Origin: Limisphaera sp.
GTDB lineage: Bacteria; Verrucomicrobiota; Verrucomicrobiia; Limisphaerales; Limisphaeraceae
Length of the DNA: 64,000 nt
Assembly: GCA_025057755.1 (NCBI GenBank)
Contig: JANWVC010000013.1
Coordinates: 168,887-232,886, forward strand
Direction: 5' to 3'
Shown: positions 48,246 through 57,670 of the stretch, one piece after another
How positions within the stretch are numbered: position 1 is the stretch's first letter
How the letters are laid out: every line of letters starts with the position of its first letter
Program-made: the position numbers and the translations under genes
The notes under the pieces: model-generated
Databases searched by the model: none
What the model saw: only the letters and a program-made list of their open reading frames with translations
What the model was told of the DNA's origin: nothing

Positions 48246-51200
48246 ATGAACCGATCCAACTCCATGCCACCCATCCGCCTGCGGGGAGCCCGACAAAACA
48301 ACCTAAAAGGGTTTGATCTGGACCTGCCCCAACACCAGTTGATCGTCATCACCGGACTCAGCGGCTCGGGCAAAAGCTCCCTGGCGTTCGACACCCTGTA
48401 CGCCGAGGGTCAGCGACGATACATCGAGACTTTCTCGCCCTACGCACGTCAGTTCTTCGACCGCATGGACAAACCCGCCGTGGATCAGATCGAAAACATT
48501 CCGCCTGCCATCGCCCTTGAACAATGCAACACCGTGCGAACCACTCGATCCACGGTCGGCACATTGACGGAAATCTGTGACTACATGAAACTCCTCTGGC
48601 CCCATCTGGCCACTTTATATTGTTCCGGCTGCGCTCAGGCCGTGCTCAATGACACCCCCATCCGCATCTGGGACGCCCTGCAACCTCACCTGACCTCACA
48701 CGCCGACAGCGAGCTGGTCATCACCTTCGACCTTCCACTTTCGAACCGCATGACCATGGAAGAATCCCTCCAGTGGGTCCAGCGTCAGGGTTACCAACGC
48801 CTCTGGTGGCAAGACCGAATCATGGATCTCGAGGCTTTTACTGCACACCTTGCTGCCGCTGCATGCCGCCCCGCCCACCTAACAATTGTCCAAGATCGCA
48901 TGCGACCCGGTCCAAGTGTGCGAGCTCGCTTCCTCGAAGCATGTGAACAAGCGTACTACTTCGGCCACGGTCAGCTCATGGTTCGATTGGCCTCTCGGCC
49001 CCGTGATCCTTCAGCCGCCTGGACAGTTCACAAACTACTGCCTTTCTCCCAAGGACGTCATTGTCCACGCTGTAACCTAACGTTTCCACCGCCTTCGCCC
49101 GCCCAATTTAGCTTCAATCATCCGCTCGGGGCCTGCCCACAATGCAAAGGGTTCGGTCGGATCATCACAATCGACTACCGACGAGCGATTCCAGACCCCC
49201 GCCGAAGCCTCGCCCAAGGCGCCATCCGACCTTGGCAAAGCGGTGCTGGACGCGAATGCCAGCGCGATTTGCTCCAAATGTGCCGCACGCTTGGCATTCC
49301 AACAAACATCCCGTTTGCACAGCTCAAACCCGAATGGCAACAGTGGATCCTCGAGGGAGATCCGGACTACGGCAAAGACGAAGACCATCAATGGCCGCGC
49401 GCCTGGTACGGGCTCCGCGGATACTTCCGATGGCTTGAAACCAGGGCTTACAAAATGCACGTTCGCGTGCTTTTGTCTCGATACCGCGCTTATGCCCCGT
49501 GCCCCGCCTGCAACGGCACGCGGTTCCAAGCGCATACCCTGCTCTACCGCTTGATTCCCCCCAATAACCCAATGAACATGCCGATATCGCTGCTGCCAGA
49601 TGCGGTCCACTCCCAGTCCCGGCCAGCACTGCCGGGCCTGTCTCTCGCTGACTTTTACCATCTGCCGATTCGCGATGCCCTCGCCTTAATGGAGCAAATC
49701 GCCCATCAACACCGCAGTCACAAACACGACCCCATCACGGTGGCCTTGGAAGAGGTGCTCGCAAGGCTTCGATACCTCGAGGAAGTGGGCCTCGGATACC
49801 TCACCCTCGACCGGCCCACTCGAACCCTTTCCGGCGGCGAAACCGAACGGGTGAATCTCACCGCTTGCCTGGGCTCCCTCCTCGTCAACACGCTATTCGT
49901 CCTGGATGAGCCCAGCGTAGGTTTACATCCGCGCGATACGGATCGCCTGATCCGTATCCTGCAGCGCCTTCGCGACGCGGGCAATACCGTGGTCGTGGTT
50001 GAGCACGAACCCGCAATCATCCGTGCGGCAGACCACCTTGTCGAACTCGGCCCCGGACGGGGCGCCGAAGGCGGTCATCTTGTGTTCCAAGGCACCTACC
50101 GCCAAATGCTCCGCGCCAAAAAATCCATCACTGGCCAATACCTAGCCGGTCAGCGTTCCATTTCCATTCCAACTCGGCGTCCCGTCTTGACCGGCCAAAC
50201 CCTATCACCAGCACCTTCCTCGAGCCGCGTACCAGGACCCGATCCCGCTTGCAATCCCGACGACAACCTAGGCTCGCTGCCGTCGCGCGGGCAGACATTT
50301 TGGCTGACACTTCGGCACGCGCAACGCCACAACCTCCAGGATCTCACCGTCCACTTTCCACTGCGCCGCTTCGTCTGCATCACCGGTGTAAGCGGCTCCG
50401 GCAAAACCACCCTGATCCGCGAAGTGCTCGTGCCCGCCCTGGCCCGACATCTGCCGGCGGCCAACGGCTCCAGCCAGACCAACGAATGGCAACCAGATTC
50501 CCTGGAGGACGATCCAACACAAGATACAGAGAACCCGGTCACGCTCGAAGCCACCAGACCTATCCTCGAAGGCTGGGAACAACTCCGCGGCTGGGCTTGG
50601 GTGGATCAATCACCCTTGGGCCGCACTCCCAGGTCCAACCCCGCCGTGTACACCGGCGCATTCGAACCAATCCGTGAACTGTTCGCCTCAAGTCCCCAAG
50701 CACGCGCCGGCAGTTACAAGCCCGCGGCGTTCAGCTTCAATTCTCAGGCCGGCCAGTGCGAACGTTGCCGCGGTGCCGGCTTTGAAAAAGTCGAAATGCA
50801 GTTTCTCAGCGACGTGTACATCCGCTGTCCCGAGTGCCGTGGACGCCGTTACCGACCGGAAATTCTCAACATCAAGGTCGCCCCACCACACCTGCCCGAA
50901 TCGCTCGGCAGGTCCTCCGCATGGTCCATCGCCGACTTGTTGGAAGCCACCGTGCAAGAAGTCATCGAGTGGCTCCGTGGCTTCGGCAAAGTCAAACCTG
51001 CGCTCCAGGCTCTGCATGCGCTGGAACTGCTCCAGGCGGTCGGCCTTGGATACCTCCGACTCGGTCAACCGCTCAACACACTCAGCGGCGGAGAAAGCCA
51101 GCGACTTAAACTCGTGCGCCATCTCGCCGACCTGCCAAACCTCACCGCAAGCGCTGGAGCCGATCTCCAACCAAACTCCCGCGGCCTCCTGCTGTTGTTC

Positions 51201-51509
51201 GACGAACCTACCACCGGGCTTCATTTCGACGATGTTCGCATCCTGTTGGAAACTTTCCAACGTTTGGTCGATGCCGGCCATTCCCTGATCGTCATCGAAC
51301 ATAACCTTGAAGTCATCAAATGCGCCGACTGGATCATTGACCTAGGGCCTGAAGCAGGCGACCAAGGCGGGCGAATTGTGGCAACCGGTACGCCCGAAAT
51401 GGTGGCAGCATGTAAGGAAAGCTACACCGGCCGTGCTCTCCAACCCGTGCTGCAGGCCACCGACATCCCTCCAAAGACTTTATCCCGCATCCGTAGGCCG
51501 TCGGCTTGA
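48246..51509 (+). CDS. uvrA: Excinuclease ABC subunit A (UvrA), long form
   Basis: A 1087-residue tandem ABC ATPase of nucleotide excision repair. First half: Walker A GLSGSGKSSLAFDT, the Cys-x2-Cys pairs of a zinc module (HCPRCN, ACPQCKGFG), signature LSGGETERVNL and FVLDEPSVGLHPRD. Second half: GVSGSGKTTL, zinc module CERCRGAGFE and CPECRGRRY, signature LSGGESQRLKL and LFDEPTTGLHFDD. It is about 130 residues longer than E. coli UvrA. The additions are a Pro/Ser linker between the halves (about 650-690) and an insertion after the second Walker A (about 735-780). The first signature (GGETERVNL) differs from the usual GGExQRIRL, so a UvrA paralogue is possible. It converges with uvrB, 26 bases apart, which favours a repair role. 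Confidence 0.92.
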   Translation: MNRSNSMPPIRLRGARQNNLKGFDLDLPQHQLIVITGLSGSGKSSLAFDTLYAEGQRRYIETFSPYARQFFDRMDKPAVDQIENIPPAIALEQCNTVRTTRSTVGTLTEICDYMKLLWPHLATLYCSGCAQAVLNDTPIRIWDALQPHLTSHADSELVITFDLPLSNRMTMEESLQWVQRQGYQRLWWQDRIMDLEAFTAHLAAAACRPAHLTIVQDRMRPGPSVRARFLEACEQAYYFGHGQLMVRLASRPRDPSAAWTVHKLLPFSQGRHCPRCNLTFPPPSPAQFSFNHPLGACPQCKGFGRIITIDYRRAIPDPRRSLAQGAIRPWQSGAGRECQRDLLQMCRTLGIPTNIPFAQLKPEWQQWILEGDPDYGKDEDHQWPRAWYGLRGYFRWLETRAYKMHVRVLLSRYRAYAPCPACNGTRFQAHTLLYRLIPPNNPMNMPISLLPDAVHSQSRPALPGLSLADFYHLPIRDALALMEQIAHQHRSHKHDPITVALEEVLARLRYLEEVGLGYLTLDRPTRTLSGGETERVNLTACLGSLLVNTLFVLDEPSVGLHPRDTDRLIRILQRLRDAGNTVVVVEHEPAIIRAADHLVELGPGRGAEGGHLVFQGTYRQMLRAKKSITGQYLAGQRSISIPTRRPVLTGQTLSPAPSSSRVPGPDPACNPDDNLGSLPSRGQTFWLTLRHAQRHNLQDLTVHFPLRRFVCITGVSGSGKTTLIREVLVPALARHLPAANGSSQTNEWQPDSLEDDPTQDTENPVTLEATRPILEGWEQLRGWAWVDQSPLGRTPRSNPAVYTGAFEPIRELFASSPQARAGSYKPAAFSFNSQAGQCERCRGAGFEKVEMQFLSDVYIRCPECRGRRYRPEILNIKVAPPHLPESLGRSSAWSIADLLEATVQEVIEWLRGFGKVKPALQALHALELLQAVGLGYLRLGQPLNTLSGGESQRLKLVRHLADLPNLTASAGADLQPNSRGLLLLFDEPTTGLHFDDVRILLETFQRLVDAGHSLIVIEHNLEVIKCADWIIDLGPEAGDQGGRIVATGTPEMVAACKESYTGRALQPVLQATDIPPKTLSRIRRPSA

Positions 51510-51535
51510 AGCCGGCGCCGGCCGGGCTTGGTCCT

Positions 51536-53725
51536 TCATGGCGTGCCCCGCCGCAGCCGCGAGCGCCGCGCCAACCGAGGTCTCGGGTACTTCACGCCCG
51601 CGGCGTTCGTAGTCTTCAATTCAGTCTCCAACCGTCCCTTTGCCCCGACGCCAACCCGCTCTGAACCCATCATCCGCTGCAATTCCCGAATCTGATCTCG
51701 CAACAACGCCGCCTTTTCAAACTCCAGCCGATCCGCTGCCGCCAACATCTCGGCCTCCAGCTCACAGATCGTCTCGCTCAAATCCACGTCCACCCCAGCC
51801 TCTTTCAAAACCCACTCGGCCTGTTCGTGCCGATGGGCTCGTTCCCCGAGACTCTCTTCCACAGCACGCTGCACACTCCGAGGCGTGATCCCATGACGAC
51901 GGTTATACTCCATTTGTTTCTGTCGACGATATTCCGTCACGGCCAGAAACCGCCGGATACTCTCGGTCATCACATCCGCATACAGGATCACTTCCCCGTT
52001 CAAATGCCGCGCCGCCCGGCCCGCCGTCTGAATCAAGCTCGTTTCACTGCGCAGAAAGCCCTCTTTGTCTGCATCCAAAATCGCCACGAGCGAAACCTCC
52101 GGCAGATCCAGTCCCTCGCGCAATAGATTGATCCCCACCAACACGTCAAACTCGCCTTTGCGCAACGCCCGCAAAATCTCCACACGCTCTAGTGCGTCAA
52201 TCTCACTGTGCAAATACTGCACCCGAAGGCCAATTTCGCGCAGATAATCCGTCAGCTCCTCCGCCGTCCGCTTGGTCAAGGTGGTCACCAACACCCGTTC
52301 CCCGGCATCCGCGCGCCTGCGACATTCCTCAATCAAGTCATCAATCTGCCCCTTCAACGGCTTAACAGTCACTTTCGGATCGACCAACCCCGTGGGCCGC
52401 ACCACCAGCTCCACCACACCAGGCTGCGGCCCCACCAAGGTCCGGGCGGCAGCCCCCTCCATCACAACCAGTTCCGTGGCCCTCCCGCAGACGGTCAATC
52501 CCCGCCGCAGCGCGTCCTGCCGCGCCCATTCCAGCTCCCTTGGCCCCGGTGTAGCACTGACGTAAATCGTCGGCCCCTGCAAGGCCTGAAACTCATCGAA
52601 ACGCAAGGGACGATTATCCAGCGCACTCGGCAACCGAAACCCGTGATCCACCAGCGTCTGCTTCCGCGAACGATCGCCCTCGTACATCCCGCCCAACTGC
52701 GGAATCGTCGCATGCGACTCGTCAATCACCAACAGGTAATCTGCCGGCATGAAATCCAACAAGGTGCACGGACGCGAACCGGGAGGCCGACCGGAGATGT
52801 GCCGCGAGTAATTCTCGATACCCGAGCAAAACCCCATCTCCTCAAGCATGGCCAAATCATACTCGGTCCGCATCCGCAGGCGCTGCGCCTCCAACAGCTT
52901 GCCCCGCGCTTCAAACCAAGCCACCCGCTCCTCCAGCTCCTCCCGAATACTGATCAGCGCACGCTGCAGCTTCTCGGCCGGCGTCACAAATTGCTTCCCC
53001 GGGAAAATGGTCAATTGATCCACCTGCTCCAGCTTTCGACCTGTCAAGGGGTCAAACCGCGTCAGCCGCTCGATTTCCTCTCCGAAAAACTCTATGCGCA
53101 CCGCCTCTTCGCTATGGGCAGGACGCAATTCCACTGTGTCTCCACGCACCCGAAAATGCCCACGCTCAAACGCGACGTCATTTCGCGTGTACTGCATCGC
53201 CACCAAACACTCCAGCAACTGCTCGCGACCGAGCGACTGACCCACCCGCAAATGGATCAGCATCGCCTCGTAATCTTCCCTGCTCCCAATCCCGTAAATG
53301 CATGACACACTCGCCACCACAATGACATCACGCCGTGCAAACAGGCTGCTCATCGTCGAAAGCCGCATGCGCTCAATCTCTTCGTTGATGCTCGAATCCT
53401 TCTCAATGTACGTGTCCGTGCTTGGGATGTACGCCTCCGGCTGGTAATAATCGAAATAACTGATGAAATACTCCACCGCGTTGTGCGGGAAAAATCCTTT
53501 GAACTCCGCATACAACTGCGCCGCCAGTGTCTTATTGTGCGAGATTACCAAGGTCGGGCGTTGCACCCGGGCAATCACGTTCGCAATGGTAAACGTTTTC
53601 CCCGAACCGGTCACACCCAGCAACACTTGGTGCCGAGCACCGGCCGTCAACCCTTCCACCAGCTTCTCGATCGCCTGCGGTTGATCGCCCGCCGGCTCAT
53701 ACGGCGCCACCAATTTGAACTCCAC
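51536..53725 (-). CDS. uvrB: Excinuclease ABC subunit B
   Basis: A 729-residue helicase-like damage-verification protein that is loaded by UvrA and recruits Uvr[16 protein letters not shown] (Walker A), the beta-hairpin region around [19 protein letters not shown], the DEAD-like [46 protein letters not shown] and the C-terminal UVR domain ([24 protein letters not shown]) are all present. A basic tail of about 30 residues follows. The start is GTG at 53725 with AGGG about 9 bases upstream. Confidence 0.97.
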   Translation of the reverse strand: MEFKLVAPYEPAGDQPQAIEKLVEGLTAGARHQVLLGVTGSGKTFTIANVIARVQRPTLVISHNKTLAAQLYAEFKGFFPHNAVEYFISYFDYYQPEAYIPSTDTYIEKDSSINEEIERMRLSTMSSLFARRDVIVVASVSCIYGIGSREDYEAMLIHLRVGQSLGREQLLECLVAMQYTRNDVAFERGHFRVRGDTVELRPAHSEEAVRIEFFGEEIERLTRFDPLTGRKLEQVDQLTIFPGKQFVTPAEKLQRALISIREELEERVAWFEARGKLLEAQRLRMRTEYDLAMLEEMGFCSGIENYSRHISGRPPGSRPCTLLDFMPADYLLVIDESHATIPQLGGMYEGDRSRKQTLVDHGFRLPSALDNRPLRFDEFQALQGPTIYVSATPGPRELEWARQDALRRGLTVCGRATELVVMEGAAARTLVGPQPGVVELVVRPTGLVDPKVTVKPLKGQIDDLIEECRRRADAGERVLVTTLTKRTAEELTDYLREIGLRVQYLHSEIDALERVEILRALRKGEFDVLVGINLLREGLDLPEVSLVAILDADKEGFLRSETSLIQTAGRAARHLNGEVILYADVMTESIRRFLAVTEYRRQKQMEYNRRHGITPRSVQRAVEESLGERAHRHEQAEWVLKEAGVDVDLSETICELEAEMLAAADRLEFEKAALLRDQIRELQRMMGSERVGVGAKGRLETELKTTNAAGVKYPRPRLARRSRLRRGTP

Positions 53726-54063
53726 AAAACGGACCCTAGGTCAGCAATTGCACGTCGTCAACGCCCGCCCTGAGCCCCGAACCACCCATCCAAATCGGTC
53801 TCGTAAGCCGTCCTGGCCCAACTCCCGCAACGCGCACGCCCTCCACTTGCACCTGCGCGCTGCCAAGGATCTCCGCTCCAAGCCAAGGGACATAAGTTCA
53901 CGTCCAGTCGAGCCCAAAACGTGCTACCTAAACAACCGTTCAGTTGCTGGGATGCAAGATCAGGAACGTCCAACGGGAAGCCTCTGGGCGCCCTAATCAG
54001 CCGACACAATTCCGCCTTCGGCCAGCTCAACAGATTTCAGTCTTCAAGGGGTGCTTTCGCCTC
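53726..54063. other. Intergenic region upstream of uvrB
   Basis: About 340 bases between the exonuclease stop and the uvrB start, both minus strand. No gene was recognised. It would hold the uvrB promoter, but I saw no clear hexamer pair or SOS-type box. Confidence 0.3.
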
Positions 54064-54597
54064 CTACCACTTCACTGGGATGCGAATCGTCTGCCCCAGC
54101 CGATTCTTAAAATACACATGCCCGTGCGCACGCCCATACTCATGCAACAGACGCGTTAACTTAACGTCGTAGCAACAATACTCCGCAATTTCCAACAAAC
54201 GCCCTTGCCTGTACCAATCCAGCGCCTGAACACCGTCCGCCGTTTTTTCCAAGCCAAACGTGGCCATGGCCAGCGCGTCCAAAGACGGCCGATGCTGCAA
54301 ATGCCCCTGCAAATCAACCAGCAGGTCGAGCGTTGGCAGTTGCCGCAAGTCGAGTGGGGTGTAGGCATGCAACACCTCATAATCAAAGCGAAGTATGTTA
54401 AATCCAACCACCAAATCCGCACGCTGCAAGTCTCGAATCAATGCCTCCACGTCTTGTTCCGCATAGATACAGTAACTTCCGCGTGCTGTGCTGTAGGTCA
54501 CCCCCACGCTCATCCCCATCCGGCCAATATGGTGCCATCCCCCCACTTCACCGGCCGACCGCTGGGTCTCCAGGTCAAAATACACGATGTTGCTCAC
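54064..54597 (-). CDS. DEDD-type RNase H-fold 3'-5' exonuclease domain protein
   Basis: About 177 residues with a ribonuclease-H-like exonuclease fold. The three acidic motifs are visible: YFDLETQ (motif I, D and E), VGFNILRFDYEVL (motif II) and YCCYDVKLTRLL (motif III). They match the predicted 3'-5' exonuclease group often attached to helicases (YprB-like). Here it is stand-alone. The frame is open to ATG 54636, but GTG 54597 places the first strand at the N-terminus as usual, so I prefer it. Last gene of the yicC-to-hpnD run. Substrate (DNA or RNA) unknown. Confidence 0.75.
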   Translation of the reverse strand: MSNIVYFDLETQRSAGEVGGWHHIGRMGMSVGVTYSTARGSYCIYAEQDVEALIRDLQRADLVVGFNILRFDYEVLHAYTPLDLRQLPTLDLLVDLQGHLQHRPSLDALAMATFGLEKTADGVQALDWYRQGRLLEIAEYCCYDVKLTRLLHEYGRAHGHVYFKNRLGQTIRIPVKW

Positions 54598-54696
54598 AAA
54601 CCACAGGATAAAAACCGGTCCCTCCGCGCCACGCAAGGGCCGATCCCTGAGGTTGCATCCATGTCCGGTGCACCCGCCTTAAAATCTCCCGCCGTT

Positions 54697-55566
54697 TCAA
54701 TCCCAACCGTAATCGGAACTTGGCTGACATGTGGCCGAACGATACCAAGCCCGCATCACCAGAAATGCCTTGTGCAACCGCGAGATCCGTACCGGCGAGC
54801 CGCCAAACACATCAAACTGACGCCGCTCCAATTTTTGCAGCAATCTCCAATACACCGCCCCCATCAACTCCGCCGCAACCAGGGCCCGCCGATCGGTTGA
54901 CGGCAACACCTCACGCGCCCGACGATAATACCGACGCGCCCGACGTGCCACGCGTCGGGCCAGCTCAGCATAGGCCGTGGTCCATCGGCCGGATCGAATC
55001 ATATCCGACGTCACTCCACAGGCACGCATCTCTTCCAAAGGCAGATAAATGCGCCCTCGAGCAGCATCCGTGGCGACGTCGCGCAGAATGTTCGTCAATT
55101 GAAGGGCTCGCCCCAGCCACTCTGCATATTTTTCCGAATCCGGATGCCGACATCCAAAGATGGGCAAACTCAACAACCCCACCACCGACGCCACCCGGTA
55201 ACAATACAAATCCAGCTCCACCCAGGTCTCATAACCGCTCCTCTCCAAATCCATGCCGACACCCAGCAACAACTCTTCAAACAGTCGTTGAGGTAACCGA
55301 TACCACTCAATCACCGGCTGCAACTCCCGACACACCGCATGTACCGGAACGCATCCAGAATAAATTCGCCCTATGTCTTCTCGCCACCGTTCCAACCGCA
55401 ATCGACGTTGATCCACAGCCTCCTCCCCACGATCGACCACATCATCCACCTGGCGGCAGAATGCATACAATGCCGCCATGTCATCCCGGGTGCTCCGCGG
55501 CAATAAACAAAATGCCAGAGCCAAGTTTGACGCGCTCCGACGGGTAATTCTCCGGCTCTGCTCCAT
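54697..55566 (-). CDS. Squalene/phytoene synthase-family enzyme, presqualene diphosphate synthase-like
   Basis: A 289-residue trans-isoprenyl diphosphate synthase, head-to-head type. The two Asp-rich motifs are intact: YAFCRQVDDVVD and LTNILRDVATDAARGRIYLP. The second, with D-A-x-x-G-R-I-Y-L-P, is typical of HpnD (presqualene diphosphate synthase) and related enzymes in the hopanoid route; a phytoene or squalene synthase role cannot be excluded. HpnC, HpnE and a cyclase are not in the window. The ATG follows the preceding gene by six bases and its GAGG ribosome-binding site overlaps that stop, so translation is coupled. Confidence 0.9.
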   Translation of the reverse strand: MEQSRRITRRSASNLALAFCLLPRSTRDDMAALYAFCRQVDDVVDRGEEAVDQRRLRLERWREDIGRIYSGCVPVHAVCRELQPVIEWYRLPQRLFEELLLGVGMDLERSGYETWVELDLYCYRVASVVGLLSLPIFGCRHPDSEKYAEWLGRALQLTNILRDVATDAARGRIYLPLEEMRACGVTSDMIRSGRWTTAYAELARRVARRARRYYRRAREVLPSTDRRALVAAELMGAVYWRLLQKLERRQFDVFGGSPVRISRLHKAFLVMRAWYRSATCQPSSDYGWD

Positions 55567-55572
55567 GCCGCC

Positions 55573-56148
55573 TCAAGAAGCTGCGGCAGTCGGCGGACCA
55601 CCACTAGGCAAGGACGGGGAAGATGGAGGCGCCGCAACCGGCGATCCCACCGACCCCGGGTGCGACACCGGCAATGTGTTCCCACCTTGCCCGCCTGCAG
55701 ACCCTGCCAAAGGCACATGCGTCATCGGCGTCACAGGCACGCCCGCGACCGCGCCCCCAACTTCACCCTGAGCAGCGGACGCCGCTTGTCGAATCGGCGG
55801 CAAACCGCCCGTCTCAGCCAACGTCGGATTGCGATGATGATAGCGATGTTTCCGGCGTCTCCGCCGACGGGGCTTCAGCAGCGATAAGAGACCCGTGTCC
55901 TCCAGCTTCGGCCGGCGATAACGGACAAGTGTCACACCTCCTTCAGACCCGTACCGACGCCGACGCCGGCGCGCCCGCACCAGGGCAAGCCACACCACCA
56001 AGATCAACGTCAGCACCGCCACCGCCGTCAAAATGGGTAAAAAATCCCGCAAATAACCGCCCCAGCGCGGCACCGCCGGCGCCGCCGCAGGCAGCGGCGC
56101 CAACGGAGGGGAGGCCAAAACTAACACAAGCGCTTGGCAACGGATCAT
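55573..56148 (-). CDS. Small membrane protein with Arg-rich and Pro/Gly-rich cytoplasmic tail
   Basis: A 191-residue protein with no recognised family. An N-terminal hydrophobic or signal-like segment (about 5-26) and a second helix (about 35-57) are followed by two strongly basic clusters (RARRRRRRY near 60; KPRRRRRRKHRYHHR near 90-105) and a low-complexity Pro/Gly/Ser tail of about 75 residues. The basic clusters suggest contact with nucleic acid or membrane lipids. Its ATG overlaps the stop of the response-regulator gene (ATGA). It may be an effector or partner of that two-component pair (inference). Confidence 0.6.
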   Translation of the reverse strand: MIRCQALVLVLASPPLAPLPAAAPAVPRWGGYLRDFLPILTAVAVLTLILVVWLALVRARRRRRRYGSEGGVTLVRYRRPKLEDTGLLSLLKPRRRRRRKHRYHHRNPTLAETGGLPPIRQAASAAQGEVGGAVAGVPVTPMTHVPLAGSAGGQGGNTLPVSHPGSVGSPVAAPPSSPSLPSGGPPTAAAS

Positions 56149-57584
56149 GGTGACGAGGAATGTTCCTCTGCAGCAGCAGGTTCACTCTCCGCTTCCGTGG
56201 TGATGTTCAAACGCTGCATCCGATATCGCAACGCATGCCGGCTCAAACCCAATCGCTCGGCCGCCCGCCCCATGTTGTACTGACACTGTTCCAACATGGC
56301 CAGAATCAACCGCTTCTCATAAGCCGCCAAAAGATCATCCAGACTCTGGCCCGGAGCCGGCATGACCACTCCCGGTTCACTGTCAGCCCGGGCATGAAGT
56401 CGTGCCTCGAGCTCAAAATCCGGCAAGCTGGAAGCCTGAATCTCCGAGGTGGTCTCCAAAATCAGAGCCCGCTCCACCACATTCCGCAGCTCCCGCACAT
56501 TGCCCGGCCAATAATGTGCCAGAAGCTTTCTTTGCGCCGCTGCTGTAAACCCCCGCACGTTTCGACCCAGGGTCTGATTAAACTGACGCAAAAAATGCTC
56601 TGCCAAGATCAGAACATCCTGACCCCGTTCCCGCAAGGGCGGCAGACGAAACTGGACCACGTTCAAACGATGAAACAAATCCTCCCGAAACTGTCCTTCA
56701 TGAATCGCCCGCACAATGTCACGATTGGTAGCTGCAATCACCCGCACATTGACCCGCAACTCCTGATTGCCCCCCACGCGGGTAAACGTCCCATCCTCCA
56801 AAAAACGCAGCAGCTTGGCCTGCAACGGCCGGCTCATGTCAGCGATCTCGTCCAAGAACAACGTGCCTCCGTCCGCCTCCTCGACCCGACCGGGCTTCTG
56901 TCGCAACGCACCCGTAAAGGCGCCCTTTTCATGCCCAAACAACTCGCTCTCCAACAAGGTATCCGGAATCGCCGCGCAATTGATCCGTACGTAGGCAGAA
57001 TCCCTCCGTTGGCTCAACCCATGTAACGCACCAGCCACGAGCTCCTTGCCCGTGCCGCTCTCGCCCAAAATCAAGACCCGGGCATCCGTCGCCGCCACGG
57101 TCTGAATCATCTGCCGCAACTCCCGCATCCGGGGACACTCGCCAACAATCTGACTCAAGTCCGTCACCACCCCCACCTGACTCCGCAGGCGCTGATTCTC
57201 CTGTTTGAGTCGCCAATGCTCGGCACAGCGCCCCACCGCATGCAGGAGCTCCTCCGGCGCAAAAGGCTTGGGCAAATAATCAAAGGCCCCAGCACGAATC
57301 GCCTGCACCGCTTGCTTCGGTGTCGCATAAGCTGTGATCATCAACACCGGTACATGAGGCCACCGTTGACGTAGCCGGGTCAAAAACTCATACCCGTTCA
57401 TCCCACCCAACCGAACGTCCGTAATCACCAAAAAAAACTCCTCCTCCACCAACAACGGCAACGCTTGCTCCGCCGATTCCGCCTCCCGCACATCATATCC
57501 CTCGGGCTCCAGCAAGGCTCGCAACGAACGCCGCAAGTTGGGCTCATCATCCACTACCAACACGGGTGGCAACGCAGGTTTCAT
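56145..57584 (-). CDS. NtrC-family sigma-54-dependent response regulator
   Basis: A 479-residue regulator. Receiver domain (1-120) with acidic pocket DDE at 12-14, phospho-acceptor D56 (VITDVRLGG) and Lys in YLPKPF. AAA+ domain with Walker A GESGTGKE, the sigma-54 contact loop EKGAFTGA, Walker B GTLFLDEI and the arginine-finger region FREDLFHRLNVV. C-terminal Fis-type helix-turn-helix (NMGRAAERLGLSRHALRYRMQRL). It activates sigma-54 promoters when phosphorylated. The ATG at 57584 has AGGGAG nine bases upstream; the frame opens at 57674. Cognate kinase directly upstream. Confidence 0.95.
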   Translation of the reverse strand: MKPALPPVLVVDDEPNLRRSLRALLEPEGYDVREAESAEQALPLLVEEEFFLVITDVRLGGMNGYEFLTRLRQRWPHVPVLMITAYATPKQAVQAIRAGAFDYLPKPFAPEELLHAVGRCAEHWRLKQENQRLRSQVGVVTDLSQIVGECPRMRELRQMIQTVAATDARVLILGESGTGKELVAGALHGLSQRRDSAYVRINCAAIPDTLLESELFGHEKGAFTGALRQKPGRVEEADGGTLFLDEIADMSRPLQAKLLRFLEDGTFTRVGGNQELRVNVRVIAATNRDIVRAIHEGQFREDLFHRLNVVQFRLPPLRERGQDVLILAEHFLRQFNQTLGRNVRGFTAAAQRKLLAHYWPGNVRELRNVVERALILETTSEIQASSLPDFELEARLHARADSEPGVVMPAPGQSLDDLLAAYEKRLILAMLEQCQYNMGRAAERLGLSRHALRYRMQRLNITTEAESEPAAAEEHSSSP

Positions 57585-57670
57585 CCCATAAGTCTCCCTG
57601 TTTGCAATCATCCGACTGCACCAGTTCCACTTTACTCTCAGTCCCTCGCCCCATCCCGCACACCATGGTT

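Noticed and set aside
52208..53305. 365-codon open frame antisense to uvrB
   Set aside because: Shadow of uvrB; low-complexity His/Arg/Gln composition.
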